The notes under the pieces: generated by a model
Told to the model about the DNA's origin: nothing
Seen by the model: the letters and a program-made list of their open reading frames with translations, nothing else
Databases searched by the model: none
Program-made: the position numbers and the translations under genes
Shown: positions 25,130 to 39,500 of the stretch, piece by piece
Numbering within the stretch: the first letter of the stretch is position 1
How the letters are laid out: every line of letters begins with the position of its first letter
Origin: Phallusia fumigata
Lineage: Eukaryota > Chordata > Ascidiacea > Phlebobranchia > Ascidiidae
DNA length: 64,000 nucleotides
Direction of reading: 5' to 3'
Assembly (NCBI GenBank): GCA_008931825.1
Contig: QXVZ01023286.1
Coordinates: 3,625-67,624, forward strand

Positions 25130-25470
25130 ACCTGTCAATCAAATATTTACCTGTCAATCAAATACATACCTGTCAATCTAATACACACCTGTCAATCAAA
25201 TATTTACCTGTCAATCAAACACTGACCTGTCAATCAAATACACACCTGTCAATCAAACACTGACCTGTCAATCAAATACACACCTGTCAATCAAATATCT
25301 ATCTGTCAATCAAATACACACCTGTCAATCAAACACTGACCTGTCAATCTAATACACACCTGTCAATCAAATACTTGCCTGTCAATCAGACACTGACCTG
25401 TCAATCAAATACACAGCTGTCAATCAAATATTGACCTTTCAATCAAATACTGGCCTGTCAATCAAATATT
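25130..25470. repeat. 19-bp minisatellite, about 18 units
   Basis: Units read ACCTGTCAATCAAATACAC with variants in the last five bases (ATTT, CACTG, ACAC) and single changes elsewhere. The array follows the 196-bp tandem repeats after only about ten bases. Some variants recur as two-unit higher-order steps, as expected from unequal exchange or slippage. Confidence 0.95.
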
Positions 25471-27587
25471 GAAAAATTTATATTTACCTCAATACTACAC
25501 TTTGAAATTATATTCCTGCAATTACATACCTTGTTTCAATTATTCCACCCCACCTGCTTATGACACAAAAAACATCACTCCAACTTTCCGGTTTCAACAG
25601 CAACAATCAACTATCGGAATAGTACACGCATGTATTTGTGCGCAAAAGCGATAGGTTTACACTTCAACATGGATAAAAAGTTTGAGGCATTTTAAATAGG
25701 TGCTAAAATGTAAACACAGAAGATATTGAGCAAAAAGATGAACTTAACTGGGTGTTTTCGAAGTGAAAGTCAACTGGACTTGCGAGTACAAAATGTCCTA
25801 TTTGGTGGTTTTCACAGTATGTAATTGGAAGGATACGTTTTGCAACACCAGTTGCACAGCGCCTCAGATTATACAAAGAACGTCAATCAAGGAAAAGATA
25901 TTCTGATTACTAATATTTCATTTATTGCTAATTATTCTAACTTCCCCTTGTGTATAATCCTGATTTAGTTCAAACAAGGGGCATTCTTAACTAAACGATG
26001 ATAAGCGTAATTACATCAGAACAAACATAATGTAAAACCTGAATTAAAATAACTGTAGACTTCACTGTACTTTCCAAGCGTTGTCGCACAGTTAGAAACA
26101 ATTGAAACAAAAACTTACCTTGCAACACCACCGGCTTCCCCATCCACACATCAACAACCCCAGCAACCAAATGACTTTGCAAGGAACGACTTTGACACGC
26201 GTTTAACTCAAAGCCCGCTGATTAGTTGCTTGCTCAAGCGTGTCAAATGGGAAGTGACGCGTGAAAAATTTTGTGGGGAAAAGTTTTTATTGGATAGGTG
26301 ACAAACTAATTGCGGATTCAAAAACAATTGTGGTAGTAAATATTAAAATAAAAAAATCCGGCCAATCGGTTTGGATACTACAATTTGCAATTACTAACCA
26401 AGGCTACAGTTTTTCTTTTTTAGGTTTTGGTGCGTCGAATATTTGTGGCGTTTGGGGGCCGTTTCTGCTGCAACACTTCTGCTTAAACTGGTTAAATCCG
26501 GATTTTATCTCTATCGTGGCCACCAACCGGTTTGTTAAAACCGAAATCAAAGACATAATTTTACCCAATACATCAAGGCTTGTTTATTTCTCGATTTTGG
26601 ATTCTAAAAAGAAGTTTTTGCATGCCTGGTATACCGTTCCCCCTGCAACAATTTGCAAGATAAGTGCAAACGGGCGCTTTTCGGCCAACATGTCTCAACA
26701 GTAAAAACTTGCTTTGATTACTTACGCTATTTTAAAACATTTTTGTGCAAGAGTTTGGATACAACAAACCTCGTAAAAAACAAACAACATCCCCATCCCT
26801 GCAAAGAACTTTACTTGAATGACGCGCGACCGCAAATATTCGGCGCTATGCACACATCGGTTCATGCGAACACACAGATTCGAGGAAATTCGTATAGGGA
26901 TGAATGCAAAAGAAACAGGTGAGCATTTCTGGCCCGTCTGGTTAAGAGATGTCACACTTTACACGCATACAAGAATAATGCAGAAGCGCAGAAGCGCATA
27001 AGCGTGTTTTCAAGTTCAGGAAATACTCCCGTTCAATCAACGAATTTTGCCATAAGGAGCGTGAACTAATAATTGCGAGAAAACTTGGCTGCGCTATCTC
27101 GGCACAAAGTTTAAACAAATTTTGAAACATTTTGATTAACACAGTGCTCATGTGTTGAAGGCCTTTTCCTACGGTGTAGCTGTTAAAAATGGGCGAGAAG
27201 CGGATGTTGTTTGACAGCAGATGTTTTGGAAGTGCACGTCCGACCAAACTTTATGCTCTAATTAGGTTGAAAAGAACAGCTGCTTTATCTTATGTCTAAA
27301 ATCAAAGTGAAAACACCTGATAAATATTATGTTTTAAGCGTGAACGATTTAAGAACAGGTTTTTTTTTCAATGCCCCGCAGCACTGTTAACTGTTTGTTT
27401 CAGAAATCGAGGTTTGGTGTCAGAAAGCGTTTGCAATCCTGAACCAATAATGTACAAAGTAAGTCTAATACACGTTCTGTAATCGCCAACCGATGGTTAT
27501 AAATAGCAAGTAAACAAATGTAAGACATATTTGACAACTGTTTATGGTTTGAAACCATGTAATGAGGGACTAATGATGGTCATGACG
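25471..27587. other. Gene-poor stretch with one diverged repeat copy
   Basis: Contains the old copy of the 196-bp element (about 26397-26585). A short minus-strand open segment at 26121-26182 ends in a good donor (CAAG then GTAAGT) but has no recognisable product. The 147-codon plus ORF at 26261-26704 overlaps the old repeat and resembles no family. It is not called. Confidence 0.4.
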
Positions 27588-30500
27588 TCACTCAAACTCC
27601 AGAGATTTCTCTCCAGAGCCCTTGTAGGTCATCGAATATATTCCGTTGCTGTAATCACCAATATAAAACCGCTTTGGTTCGGATTTTTTGACGTGCACCG
27701 GTCCACCCCGATCTGTGGATACAGAAGCAACTTTAAGCAAGGTGAAAACCTTTCTATTTTTACATGCCACTCAATGAAACTACATTTACAACAGTTGTTT
27801 TCCTTCACTAAAGTTCGAATTTCCCAAAAGTGTCTTGACATGAGTCGCGTGACATTAGATTTAATTTATCTTTTTTTAACGATTGTTTGAGTTATTTAAG
27901 TAACTATTACACTGCTGCAGTTAAATGTGATCCAAAGTAGAGTTTTTCAGCAAATCTAGATGAAATTTATTTTAGCAAACTCGAACTAATGTTAGTAGCT
28001 AATTGTCACAGTTTAAAAATTATGAGCTCAATAAAACCCAGATTATCAAGGTCATATCCCTCGAGTAGCAATGCGTGTTCAATTTTAGCAGGTCGTACTC
28101 GAAATTTTTCCAGCATGAATTGCAGCTGTACAAATGTGCGAGAATTCGGAATACTGGGTGCTTCCCCATATCATGTCCTGTGAGGTTTGACACCCGGGAG
28201 GGCAGATAACAGAGAAGTAGTTGCTCTCAACACTGCTTCCTGTCACTTCGCACGTAACTGCAAAACACAAAATCATATCATCACACCCATAAAGGTCTAA
28301 ATTTGTAGAGCCTAATTTTTTTGAGTATCGCCAATTGTTATGAAACTTTTTCAGATTAGTCTCGCTAAATACACTTTGGTCCAATTTAAAGCCTTTTTGC
28401 ACTGTTTGACAGTGCGGACAGGCAATACGAACATGTAACGAACGAAACTTTTGGTTCCAAACAATTGGGTAACACAACATGACAAAAAATCTTAGCGCGT
28501 AACATTACAAAACAAAACGTTATTGCAGATATTGGTTGTTAATTTGTAAAAAAAATAGGACCGCCGAAAGTTTGAAAGGGTCTTGTTAAACAAACCGGTT
28601 GAGATATACGCAATTCAGGCAAACAAGAAGGTTATTTCTAAAAAATAAATTAATTTAGATAAATGTTCTTGCTGTATTATCCCAACTACAGTGATTTTGT
28701 TGCATAGCGGGACTTAAGCCCAGTCAGAAAGAATTTAATCGATTAAAATAACGGTAGGCCGCACCGTTAAAAAAATTCAAACTATTATTGATTATAGTCT
28801 TTTTAATACTTACTTGTAAACACAGAGGCTTTATGGGAAAGAACATCTGAAAGTGAAACAAAACAACCGTTACCAACCAGGAAGTACTTTTTTGTTTCTA
28901 AATGAAACCTTCAAACTGACTTTGAAACATAAATGACGTAAGCCAATTGCTGTTCCGCGTCATGCTGGTGACGTCATTGTTCTCACTACCGACGTACGAG
29001 TCCAGGCCGGCCATCTTGCGCACGGTAACACTGCCTCCTTGCAACTCTGCAACAAATGATATTTTAAAATTTTCTTTGAAGGTTATGTAATGAAATTTTG
29101 CGATTTCGTGGTTTTAGCAGAAAATGTCCACAGTTACGAAAGAACTCCTATGTTAAAAAATATTAAATCCCGAAAGCCACGTATTTCATGTTAATTGTAG
29201 TTTAAATTGAAATTCATAAAAAAGTGCCATTTTAATTGTTTTGCTTTTGGTGTTACATATGTATAACTTATGTAGGTTTAGATTTATATAAACTCAGTTC
29301 TCCTCGCTATGTTGGATGTGTTGCAAGCTTTGGTGCCGTAACTTTATTTAAATGTGTTTTTATAAAATATTTTAAAAAAGCCATTTTTGTTCCACATTCG
29401 TGTGATTTTGTTATGATTCATAACGACTTTATTTATATCTTACTGAAAAATATCAGTAAAACTTATCAGCAGAACGTAATTTGTTACAAAAACGCAATTA
29501 ACAACTTTTTTTTCTCGAAACATTTTCACATTTACTTTCAATTCGTTCGTCGTGAATGGCAGCGCTGCACAGAAGGGAGTCGTCCGCATATGTCCCAGTT
29601 CCCCACACCATGCTGTCGTTGCATCCTGGTGGACAGATCGCAGTGAACACTGCACTGTTGACGTCACTTACTTTGACGTCACATCCCACTGTAAGATTTG
29701 GAAAAAACGCCGATGTACAAATTGGCATTGAAGTCTTCTTGTTGTAATGCGAAAAATTTTTTTTAAATATGCTTTGCAGCAAAAAATGATGGTGCTGTGA
29801 CCATTTATTGCGGGGGTTTTAACCATGGGTACCTGTACCCTTATTATATCTGTTTCTGGGGGGTACGAAGACACTGAATCATTAGGGACAAATATGTAGA
29901 CACTGCGTTACATGTATGACATCCAAACTAAATTGCTTGTTATTTAACAAGAGAACAATATTCACTTCCGGAAATTACAGAAGGGGGTACGATAACTGGT
30001 TGGTGATTTCGAAGTGGTATCGATAAGGAAAAAGGTTAAAAACCACTGGTTTATTGCGTTATATGCATTTCCAATTTAAAAAAAATCGTTCGGGTGTAAG
30101 CACAGTTTAAGTTCTGCTTTTGAAATACAAACTATAAATTTGCCAACCTGCAATCGCTTTTCCTTCTTTGAACAAAGGATCTAGAAACAAAACATCGTCC
30201 ATTTACTAAATGAAGTTGAAAAAAATGTCACATTATCAACTATTATTTACGTTGTGTAGTGAAATGGCCCTGGCTTGACCATCTGACCATTCCGTCATCA
30301 CTGTTCATATATTGGTCAAAATTTCCGACAAACTTAATTCCTGCAGAGGTTCTGCGGATTCCAACCGTCTTTCCAGCAAGATGACGACCTAAACAAAAGT
30401 TGTTCAGTTTTTGCAAGAATAGAAATTTCTTCTTGGAAAATATGACATCACGTTACTTTTATTTTTCAAGCAACAAAATGTTGCCGCATACATAACATTA

Positions 30501-33500
30501 TCATACATTTCCACACTGGAGTTTCTTTGTATAGTTTCTTAGAACCTGTCGAACTTACCCGCTGAGCAAATACGCGTGGTGGCAGTAAAGAGTCCCTGCG
30601 ACGTGGTTTTGAAAACATCGAGCGGTTGCTCTGTAGCGCATCCAAGCGGACAGACTACCGTAAATTCGGTTGAAATGACGTTGGACGCAGTAAAGTCGCA
30701 CGAAACTACAAAAGTTGACAGTTTGTTAAACATCGTGTCTGGAAAAACTGTTTTGCTTTCATATTTGGTGTTTTTAAGACTGTTTTGAAAAGAAGTTTGA
30801 ATCGAGATTCCATCTATTGACAGATTATTTTACCAAGCAACTATTTAAACTGGTAATACTTTTATGCACAAACTATGTACAACAATAAAATGCAATGGCT
30901 AACTCTTTCAGCATACTCAATTAGTTTACTAACAAAACACCATGTTAGATTTGGTAAACATTCTTTGTTGTAAGTTATAAATGTAGTGCGTCATTCATTT
31001 GCCCACTACACATGATTTGCCCTTCTTTTCTATTGCTTCACCACAGCTTATGGCAAAAAAAACTTGATAGCAAATGTCATAATACCTGTCAAGGCAGTTT
31101 TGACGTCATCCAAATAACCTACAAACAAGAGAAAAGGTCGGTCATTGAGAATAGACCTTTCGCGTTAAATAATGACTCATTCAATGTAAACACAACGATT
31201 CCGTATTATGCGCGCTGTATAAGGTGTAGTGTGAAAACAAACATTTCAACAATACATGCCCATATAGGTTTAGATGTGATTTGTTACTTTAAACAAGCGT
31301 CAGCTAACATAAACAGTATAACATTAACATTCAAGCTACTTATTTATATGCCAGGATGCTACCAGAACACTGGAATATAATGTAATCATTTCGTTGAGTA
31401 GACGTTTCAATAAATTTATATGTCATCCTCAACAAAACACTTAACTTGTGGCTAGGTTTACAAACTTATTGCACTCATCAGACTATTTAAAAATAATCGG
31501 ATATCGGACGCCGAGAGGTAAAGTGGACTTTTCAAAAAATACTGTCAATCCAAACGGTCGCACAAGTTTCATTTACCTCCGAAAGTGAAAGCGTTATGTT
31601 CAGACGTAGATGCCAAACTTTGAATTCCGTTTTGCAGTGAAGCGACCCATGAAGAACGGCTTCCCAATTTTCGTACGGTTACCGGACCGCCATTCTCGTC
31701 TACATACAAAACGTTTTAGGATAAAAACAAACACCTATCTAAAAGTTTTTAAACATACAAAAAACACTTGTAGAATATTTTCTTTTACAAGACATGTCTT
31801 TATCGAGAAATCCTACGCAAATTCAAAATAACTCAAAGGCTGCTTAGAGGTTTCGGGTATAATAAAAAACACTTTTCACATTTTACGTAGCTATTAACAC
31901 AATGTAAACACGAAAGCGTTTAACGTATCGCCGAAGTTAAGAAAGACCCTCATTTTAACAGCAACCAACTCGTCATTGTACTTTCATACCTGTTATAACC
32001 CCAGCGTGAATAGCAGCGACACATATGCGACTGGATGTGGAATACACAGTGCTTCCGGTTACAACACCTTCAGTTGGGTGAAAGAGGCAACCACGCGGAC
32101 ATTGAACGGCAAAGGTGCTTTCCAAAATGTGGTCAACTGTTGTCTCACAAGATACTAAAACAATGTTGCAAAATATATAATATATGATCAGTTTATGGGT
32201 CTTGATTGCAATTCCATATTTCAGAAACCCCTTTTTCGTGTTTTTTGTTTCATTACTTTTTTAGCTGTTAATGAAACCGTATTTGGGTCTAAATTAACAA
32301 ATATTTAAAAAGTAAAGGTGCTGGTTAAAATAAATGCATATAAATTGGGTGTGACATTAGCTCCCACATATTTGTGTCTTTATGTATTGTGAAATTTTTT
32401 GAGGTAGTTTGGCGAGTTTTCCAGGTTTACGCCCATAAGCAAACAAACTGGGAGTTTCATAAGTGGGATAATACCCTACATCCTGCAGATGCTTTACCAA
32501 AGTGTCATGACGACAATGGTATAAACATATACTGGCTGTGGTTTTGCACTCAGCCTCCTACAGTGATGTCCATATTGCCAAGTGAAGGTGGCATTTACGA
32601 CTAAGTGGTTCCACTGACCAAGTAAACTTGGCCCGCATTAGTGGTTTTTGTTCTTCTGCCTTCAACCGACATTTACAGATCATTTGCGGTTCTGCTGTAT
32701 TAAATCGGGAAATTCAAACTTGGTTTCGGAAAAAATAGAAATTACCACATAAACTGTGAGGTTTTGTACATGAAAGTGCAATGTCAATAGATGTAAACCA
32801 AATGTCACGCACCGTTTTTTCCTTCTTTTTATATTCAACTTGCTACGGCAAAACGCAAAATAAATTGCAAACCACTTTATGTACAATGGTGTTTGTCTGT
32901 GAATTGTTGTCAGCAGGGTATCAACCCAAGTGCCCTAGCGATACAATTTTTTAAATAAAGATACTGGTTCTAAAATTTTTGCCTCAACATACCAAAAAAG
33001 CACTTACCTTTAAGCAAGCTCGGCTTCTTACTAATAGATCCTGAAAAAGCAAAAAACAACTATTTTATGTTCCATCTTCACTCTTGTAATAGGATTCCAA
33101 AACCGAAGTCGACTTTAATTAAACCATGAAATTCAAACCTGTTTACCTCCTAGCACAAACGACTTGCTCGGTTCTGATCTGGATTTAGAGGTGACTCCAT
33201 TTTTTCGGCGTCCAGCAAAAGATAACAGCTTTGCTTGTTTGTGTATAGTTACAATGCCTCCAAGTGAACCTGGAGAAAACAAAGAGAATTTGTTCGAAGG
33301 AATAAACGTACGTTTTTGAAACATTTTCGTCTCAAAGTAGGAGATATCGCGAGCAGGGATAGATTCACCACACAAGTTACAGATGTCACTGTAACCGTGC
33401 TGCATGTTACGCCCACTTAAATAGTTCCGTAAATCGTTTTATACTTAACTATCGTTTAATTGTTAACATATTAAAATTGATAACCATTAATTTTGCCTTA

Positions 33501-36500
33501 ATTGACACTGGGTAGATCTAAAAACAGCGAAAAATGTGGGATTGATAAGGGAGTTTATAAAACAGTCATGACAAATTTTTGATTGTTTAAAATAAAACAG
33601 AAAATATTAAAAAACGTCACACCAAGCAAGCATTTCAATTAAGTTAAGTCGAAATGCACACAAAACTATTTCATTAATTTTTTGACAGCTAACACAACCT
33701 GCACAAAATGACATTAAAACAGGCTCTAAAATGTATGTCCAATGCCTGAGGAAACAGAACATTGTTGCAGCAGTTTATGAAACGAAAAGTCGACATACCG
33801 TCCAAGTATCCGTTATGGACAGCTGCTGCACAAACATGCGAGTGCACTGAGTAAGGGTCCTCCCCAATCACTTCACTGTTGGATTCTCCACATCCAGAAG
33901 GACACGAGACGGTGAAAAACTCTTCCAAAACCTGGTTGGCACGGAAACTACATCCAACTGCACAAATACAACGATCGTTTACGGCTGTTTATTTACGAAA
34001 ATCCTCAAATAAGGTTAATTAAAAGTGACGTTAAAGTGTTTCTTCTAAAAAGTAACTGTTATTGCTCGTTTTAGTTGTTTTGCAGTTTGGGGACAATTTT
34101 CAACCACCTAAAAATTTAAAAAGCTTTGAAAAGTTGGCAATTGTACGCACGCGCAATAGGCATTTATTGGCTTAATATAACATTAGTTGGCCACTAAGTC
34201 CTCTCTGGAAGATTGTTAAATGAAAATGATAACCGTCAAACGCTATAAAAGTATTTGAAAGTGATCTGGATAAAAATCAGAAACACCTCCCGATGACTAG
34301 GCTAGCCACACCGAGTTTTTTCTGGGCACATATTTGCTTTTTAGATTGAATACGCAAATTAAAATATTATAAACTGAGAAAACGATAATCTCTACAGAAC
34401 ACAAACTTTGCGATATATTATGAAACAGCCAAAAGAATGCATCAGTAGACAGTGGTGTTTATCAAAAACAATTTTTCGGCAAACAGCAGCCATCAATGTT
34501 TTTGTTAAAACGTGACGCAAATTCGTGTCCCAAACAAATCAAGCTAGCCAAATATTGCATCATAACATTACGTGACACATTAAATCATTTAAAGTTATCG
34601 TTTCGTGGATAATTTATCTAAAGTCGTTTATTTTTGTTGCATTGAAAGTTTGCATTTGCAAAACATATTAAAGCAAATTAAAAACTGTGCAATCATAGCT
34701 AACCTTCAAGAACAGACGACAATAGCTGCGGGCAACCTGAAATAAAAAACAAAACAAAGTCGTCTAGCAGCAGACACAAAAATATATTAGTTATAAAAGT
34801 TTATCTAAAACTAGTACTAAATAAATATAAGTGTAGCATAAAAACATGTAAATGAAATTATAACAAATCTAATCAAACAAATAAATTTTTTGTGATACGG
34901 TTGTTTATTTACTAGAAAAAATGGGACTAATTTTGCAGTTATACCTGGAAAATAACCTTACAAACTTTTGACCAGTCAATATGTCGAATTTATATTTTAC
35001 CAACAAATGCATTGAAGGAAAATTTATGGATATAACACTTAAAAAACGCAAAAATATTTTGAAACAGTTTTTGACAAATTTGATAAACGTGGTTTTGTCT
35101 TTGTGGAGCTCGCAAACTATTGAAATAGCCTCCCACGAAGAAAGGGCTGATAAATCCACCTGAATAAGCTTTCATACAAATGTCACGGCAAACGATAAAC
35201 CCACGCGTGTGCATAAAACCTTAACCACTGATGCGTCATTGAGGCTGGTTATAAGGCAGATGAGATGATTCAGCAGATGGAATAAACAAACGCGTTTTCT
35301 CGTTTGGTGAAAATGAGTTTTTCGTGGTAATTTCGTGTTCGCTCGTTTCGCTGTTTGTTTTGCATGCCGACATTGACTCGTGTGGAAGTTTGGAAAACTA
35401 CGGTGATTATGGATTAAGCTAAAAGTGTTCGCCTGCCGATTTTGGCTCAACTCAAAGAGTGAGTACATTTTATTGCAAACGTTTCGAAATCACTGTTGTC
35501 ATCATCAGTACAAAAGTTGTCATGCACTGATAATGAAAACTTTTAATCAAGAAGCAAAAAACACAAGCCGAACGAAAATTTGCGTTTTCAATTAGGATAA
35601 TATTTAGTTTTACTGAGTCCTATGTCAAACGTAAATCCCAAGCGGGTAAAAATTCTGGTGACGCCTTAATGCTAAAAAAAATAAAATATTTCATCAGCAT
35701 AAAAATTGTAAATGAAAAACAACGAAGTCAATGGCATTGGGTAGAAGTAAGTTCTGTTGTATTCAGTCAGCAGGTCAATGCAAAACCATTGACAAAGATA
35801 GATGTTTCCCACGCACTACCAAACTGTTGTACTGCGCCTACGGATTATGATCTCCACAGCGGAAGCAAACGTGAGCAAATTCAGAACAATGTGATTTCAC
35901 ACGTGATACCACACAAGCAGCGGTGTTGATCGTTAACGCAAAACACCTTTACCACGATGGGATACGATTTGTTTACAGCTGATTTCACGCGGTTTGGAAA
36001 ACTTGTTTAATTTTTTTGTGTAATTTTTTCCTTGTTTAATTCTTTTTGAGTGGCAACTCTTTTACTTAGGTTCAAGTTCGGAAAACTACCGTGATTATGG
36101 ATTAAGCAAAAGTGTTACAAAGCTAAACATTTAAAAACTAGAACCTAAATAACAAAGCTAACACCAAAAAAATTAAACAAGGCAAATTGAAAAACAAAAG
36201 CTCACAAACTTGAGAGTGCTTTTGGAACGTTTGTTGAGAGGATCCGGTATTTCGTAATAGTTGGAAGTTACGTTGAAAACTAAAGTCGTTACACCGACGT
36301 ATGTTGACGACACTATCAAGCGAGATGATATCCTTTGTTCAAATCGCCGTCATGGCCAATGTTCGTGACTATTGTTTGAACGATTCGGCAATTAGACGTG
36401 GACCGTAGTGACGTAGTCATAAATTGCGAATAGTCAATTTTTCGTCTGTGTCAACTAAACGTAATAACGCAACCAAAGAACTGTCTAATATTTTTTCGCA

Positions 36501-39500
36501 AAAAAATTCTATGCCTTTGCCCATTCTCAAAAGGGCGATCTTTTAGCTAAGCTGGCTTGTCCGTTTAAGTCCATTACGTATTCTCGAATTTTGTTTGACG
36601 AAAGACGCTAATTTGTGCTGTGTCTTTTAGTCGAAAGGAAACTGATGTAATTCCCACAGAAGATTGTGCTCAGTAAAAAGATAAAACAGTTTCGACGTTT
36701 CGGCAAACGCCGTTGTCATCAACAGGCATTTTCCCGGCCGGTGTAAAGACCAAGTAACTTCGAAACGTCAAAAAAGTTTTTCGCAAGTAATAACTTTTTA
36801 CTGAAACATTTTCAACCCAACAAAAATTATCCCGTTGGGTTAGCTTGTCATAACTGGTGAGTTACACGCCTCTTGCAGGACTGGTGTAAGACGTTTTTTT
36901 TGAAACGAATGTGCTTACCGTGTACTGTAAAGGCGGTGTCGTAACTGTCGAGAGATTGCGATTCAATCCCATTACGAGTGGTGCCGTTGTAGAGTGACAA
37001 TCCAGGTCTCTTGTTAACCAGAACCCGACCACCTTGCGATGCTGAAACGAACATAAATAACATAAAATTATCGCAAATGGTTGTATAGTAGATCGGTTCT
37101 TGATTTTACCAGAACCGGAAGAATCCTGAAATGCTAACAGTTTTTGATTGTATGTAGGCCTATGTATCCGGGTAAAAAAGACGAAACATGTGTTTAAATA
37201 TTTTATTTAACCCGTATTAGAAATGCTTTGAAAGTATGTCACCGTTACTTACAAAAACACTTACAGGCAAAACGTATTAAATCAAGGCTGTAATTTCACC
37301 TGTAATTTGTCCGCTATGAATAGCAGCAGCACAAATATACGAGTTGCCAGCATAAACCTCAGTGCCCCACAGTTGCTCTGAAAGTGCGTCGCAGCCGCTT
37401 GGGCAAATGGCATAATACGTCGCTTCACTTGTTAAATCGGCTTCGGCAAGACAAGATACTGAAAAAAATACTTTTTAAAGTCCATTCTCTGTAATGGGTT
37501 TTCAATTTGTTATTTCGTTGTTGAAATCCAATCCACAGTGCGCAACATTGTAACACAACTTTTAAACGGGTGAAACATAGAAAAGCACATCAAGTATAAT
37601 ATGCAAAGTCCGTTCTCTTTAATACGTTTTAAATTCGTGATTACAGCGGTGCTATGTAATCTGGAAAAGCGCAATATCGCAACACAAACACAAACACAAG
37701 CGGGGAGTAACAAACTAAAGAGCACAAAAACATTTAACGGTATTTTGTGACTGCAAATCTAACTTAAAAACTCTTTTAATGTTTTTCGGAGACCTGATCC
37801 ATTTTAGGATGGACTTGTTTTAAGATGGTGCCTTTTTCACAACTGTAGATCACATTTTAAGATAGGTCGTGTATGCCTAGGGGTGTTTTCGGTTCAATCC
37901 GGTATATTTAAACCACAACAAACATTACAACGCAAACCCTGGTTGTGCGAATATGACGACATTCAAAAGCAGTTAACAAAATTGCAAAAACGTCAACTGA
38001 ACACGGAAGGGCACGAAAATTTACAAAATAAACTGACAAAAGATTGCGTTAAGTAAAATGCGGATTTACCTGAATACAACTTTTGCTGTGCGTTGGCGGC
38101 ATCTGTAAGATAAAGTCAAATAAAGGTTTTCTTGTAATCTGGGTCGCCAAACAAGTTATTTGTCTACTGAGCAACAGGACAACAAGCTCGTATAGCTGAC
38201 AATTGCCGGCAGTGAGCACTTAGTTTTCCACTGAAGCCGATGAAAGCATATTTTAATTACAGCCTTAAGTGCGAAACGATCATATCTGAAGTAGCTACTC
38301 GTAAAATATGAAGCACTGAAATCGTGGAATTATTACTAACTTCTGGGATCATTACCAACCTTTGAATCCATTATCAACCCAATATTGGTCTTATTTTTAG
38401 AAGAACGAGGGTAGGGGCAAATTCGTGTACATTTGTGTGGTATTTGAAACAAGTCCTACGGACATATTTATTGTGCACCCATGATTTTTTTGAAATTTTA
38501 CATCGAGTTTACGAAAAATGTGCTACATAGTGGCAAGGCACGAGTCGCGATAAAGCTGTGACTCGCGTCAAGCAAGCTATTTTCGTTCGAAATGTGATTT
38601 GGGTCAAACAAAACGAGTCAAGATATCCATGGTTGAGACAAACCTTATCAGTACGATGAGGACAAGTAGATAGTGCATGGGCAATACACTTGTATATGTT
38701 ATGCGTCACGTGTTGGGATAGACAACGCTAAACCTGGAGAACCGGTTTTCGGCTAACCTTCTTAGCAACGCATTATACACACGCATGTACCTTGAAAAAC
38801 GAACGACCTGTTCGTCTGCAAATAGGATTGACTTGTGACGTCATTCAAAGTGCTTCCTACGTAAGATGGGAGTCCGCCCGTCTTGCGAATGGTCACCGTT
38901 CCACCTTTGTTCGCTGAAATAAAACACATATTTTAAATCGAATTTTTATGCTTGTTCTACAGTGAAGTTGCGGTTCAAGGCAAAAATATACTGAGCTACT
39001 ATAGAGAGTTTGTCAAACATCAGACGTTAACTGGCGGCGATGTAAGGATTAAGTAACCTTTCCAACACGTTTTAGCTACGTTTACTTAACACATCATCGA
39101 CAATTAAACCAAACCTTCAATTCTTCCATCGTGGATCGCTGCAGCGCACACGTGACTTTCGACAGTGTAGCGTCCAGTTCCCCACAGGAGCATATCAGCG
39201 ACCTGACACCCGACAGGACATGTCAGAGTAAGCACGTCGCCTTCAATATCTTCCGCCGCCACATAACAGGAGACTGACAAAACAAAGACAAATGTTGGGA
39301 AGATAAATATGTGTTCCAGCCAGTCTATTGGGCCCATTGGGCGTTGCGTAACGGCCTTAATATTGTTCGAAGTAAATAAAATATACGCTTGTCGTGTTTT
39401 TCGACCGTAACTGAGCTTGAAAATTCTAGACCTAAAAACAACTCGTTCAAAGCATGTCTGAGGCTGATTGGGCAGTCAGGGACGGTGGTTCAAAAATGCT

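Noticed and set aside
24496-25157. Long minus-strand ORFs up to 130 codons in the 196-bp array
   Set aside because: The same segment is read in two frames in successive units because 196 is not a multiple of three. This is a repeat artefact, not a gene.
26261-26704. 147-codon plus ORF
   Set aside because: Overlaps the diverged copy of the 196-bp repeat, has a non-ATG start and resembles no family.
27531-27890. 119-codon plus ORF, and other plus ORFs at 29556-29747, 30576-30788 and 31976-32158
   Set aside because: Antisense shadows of the minus-strand LCCL exons.
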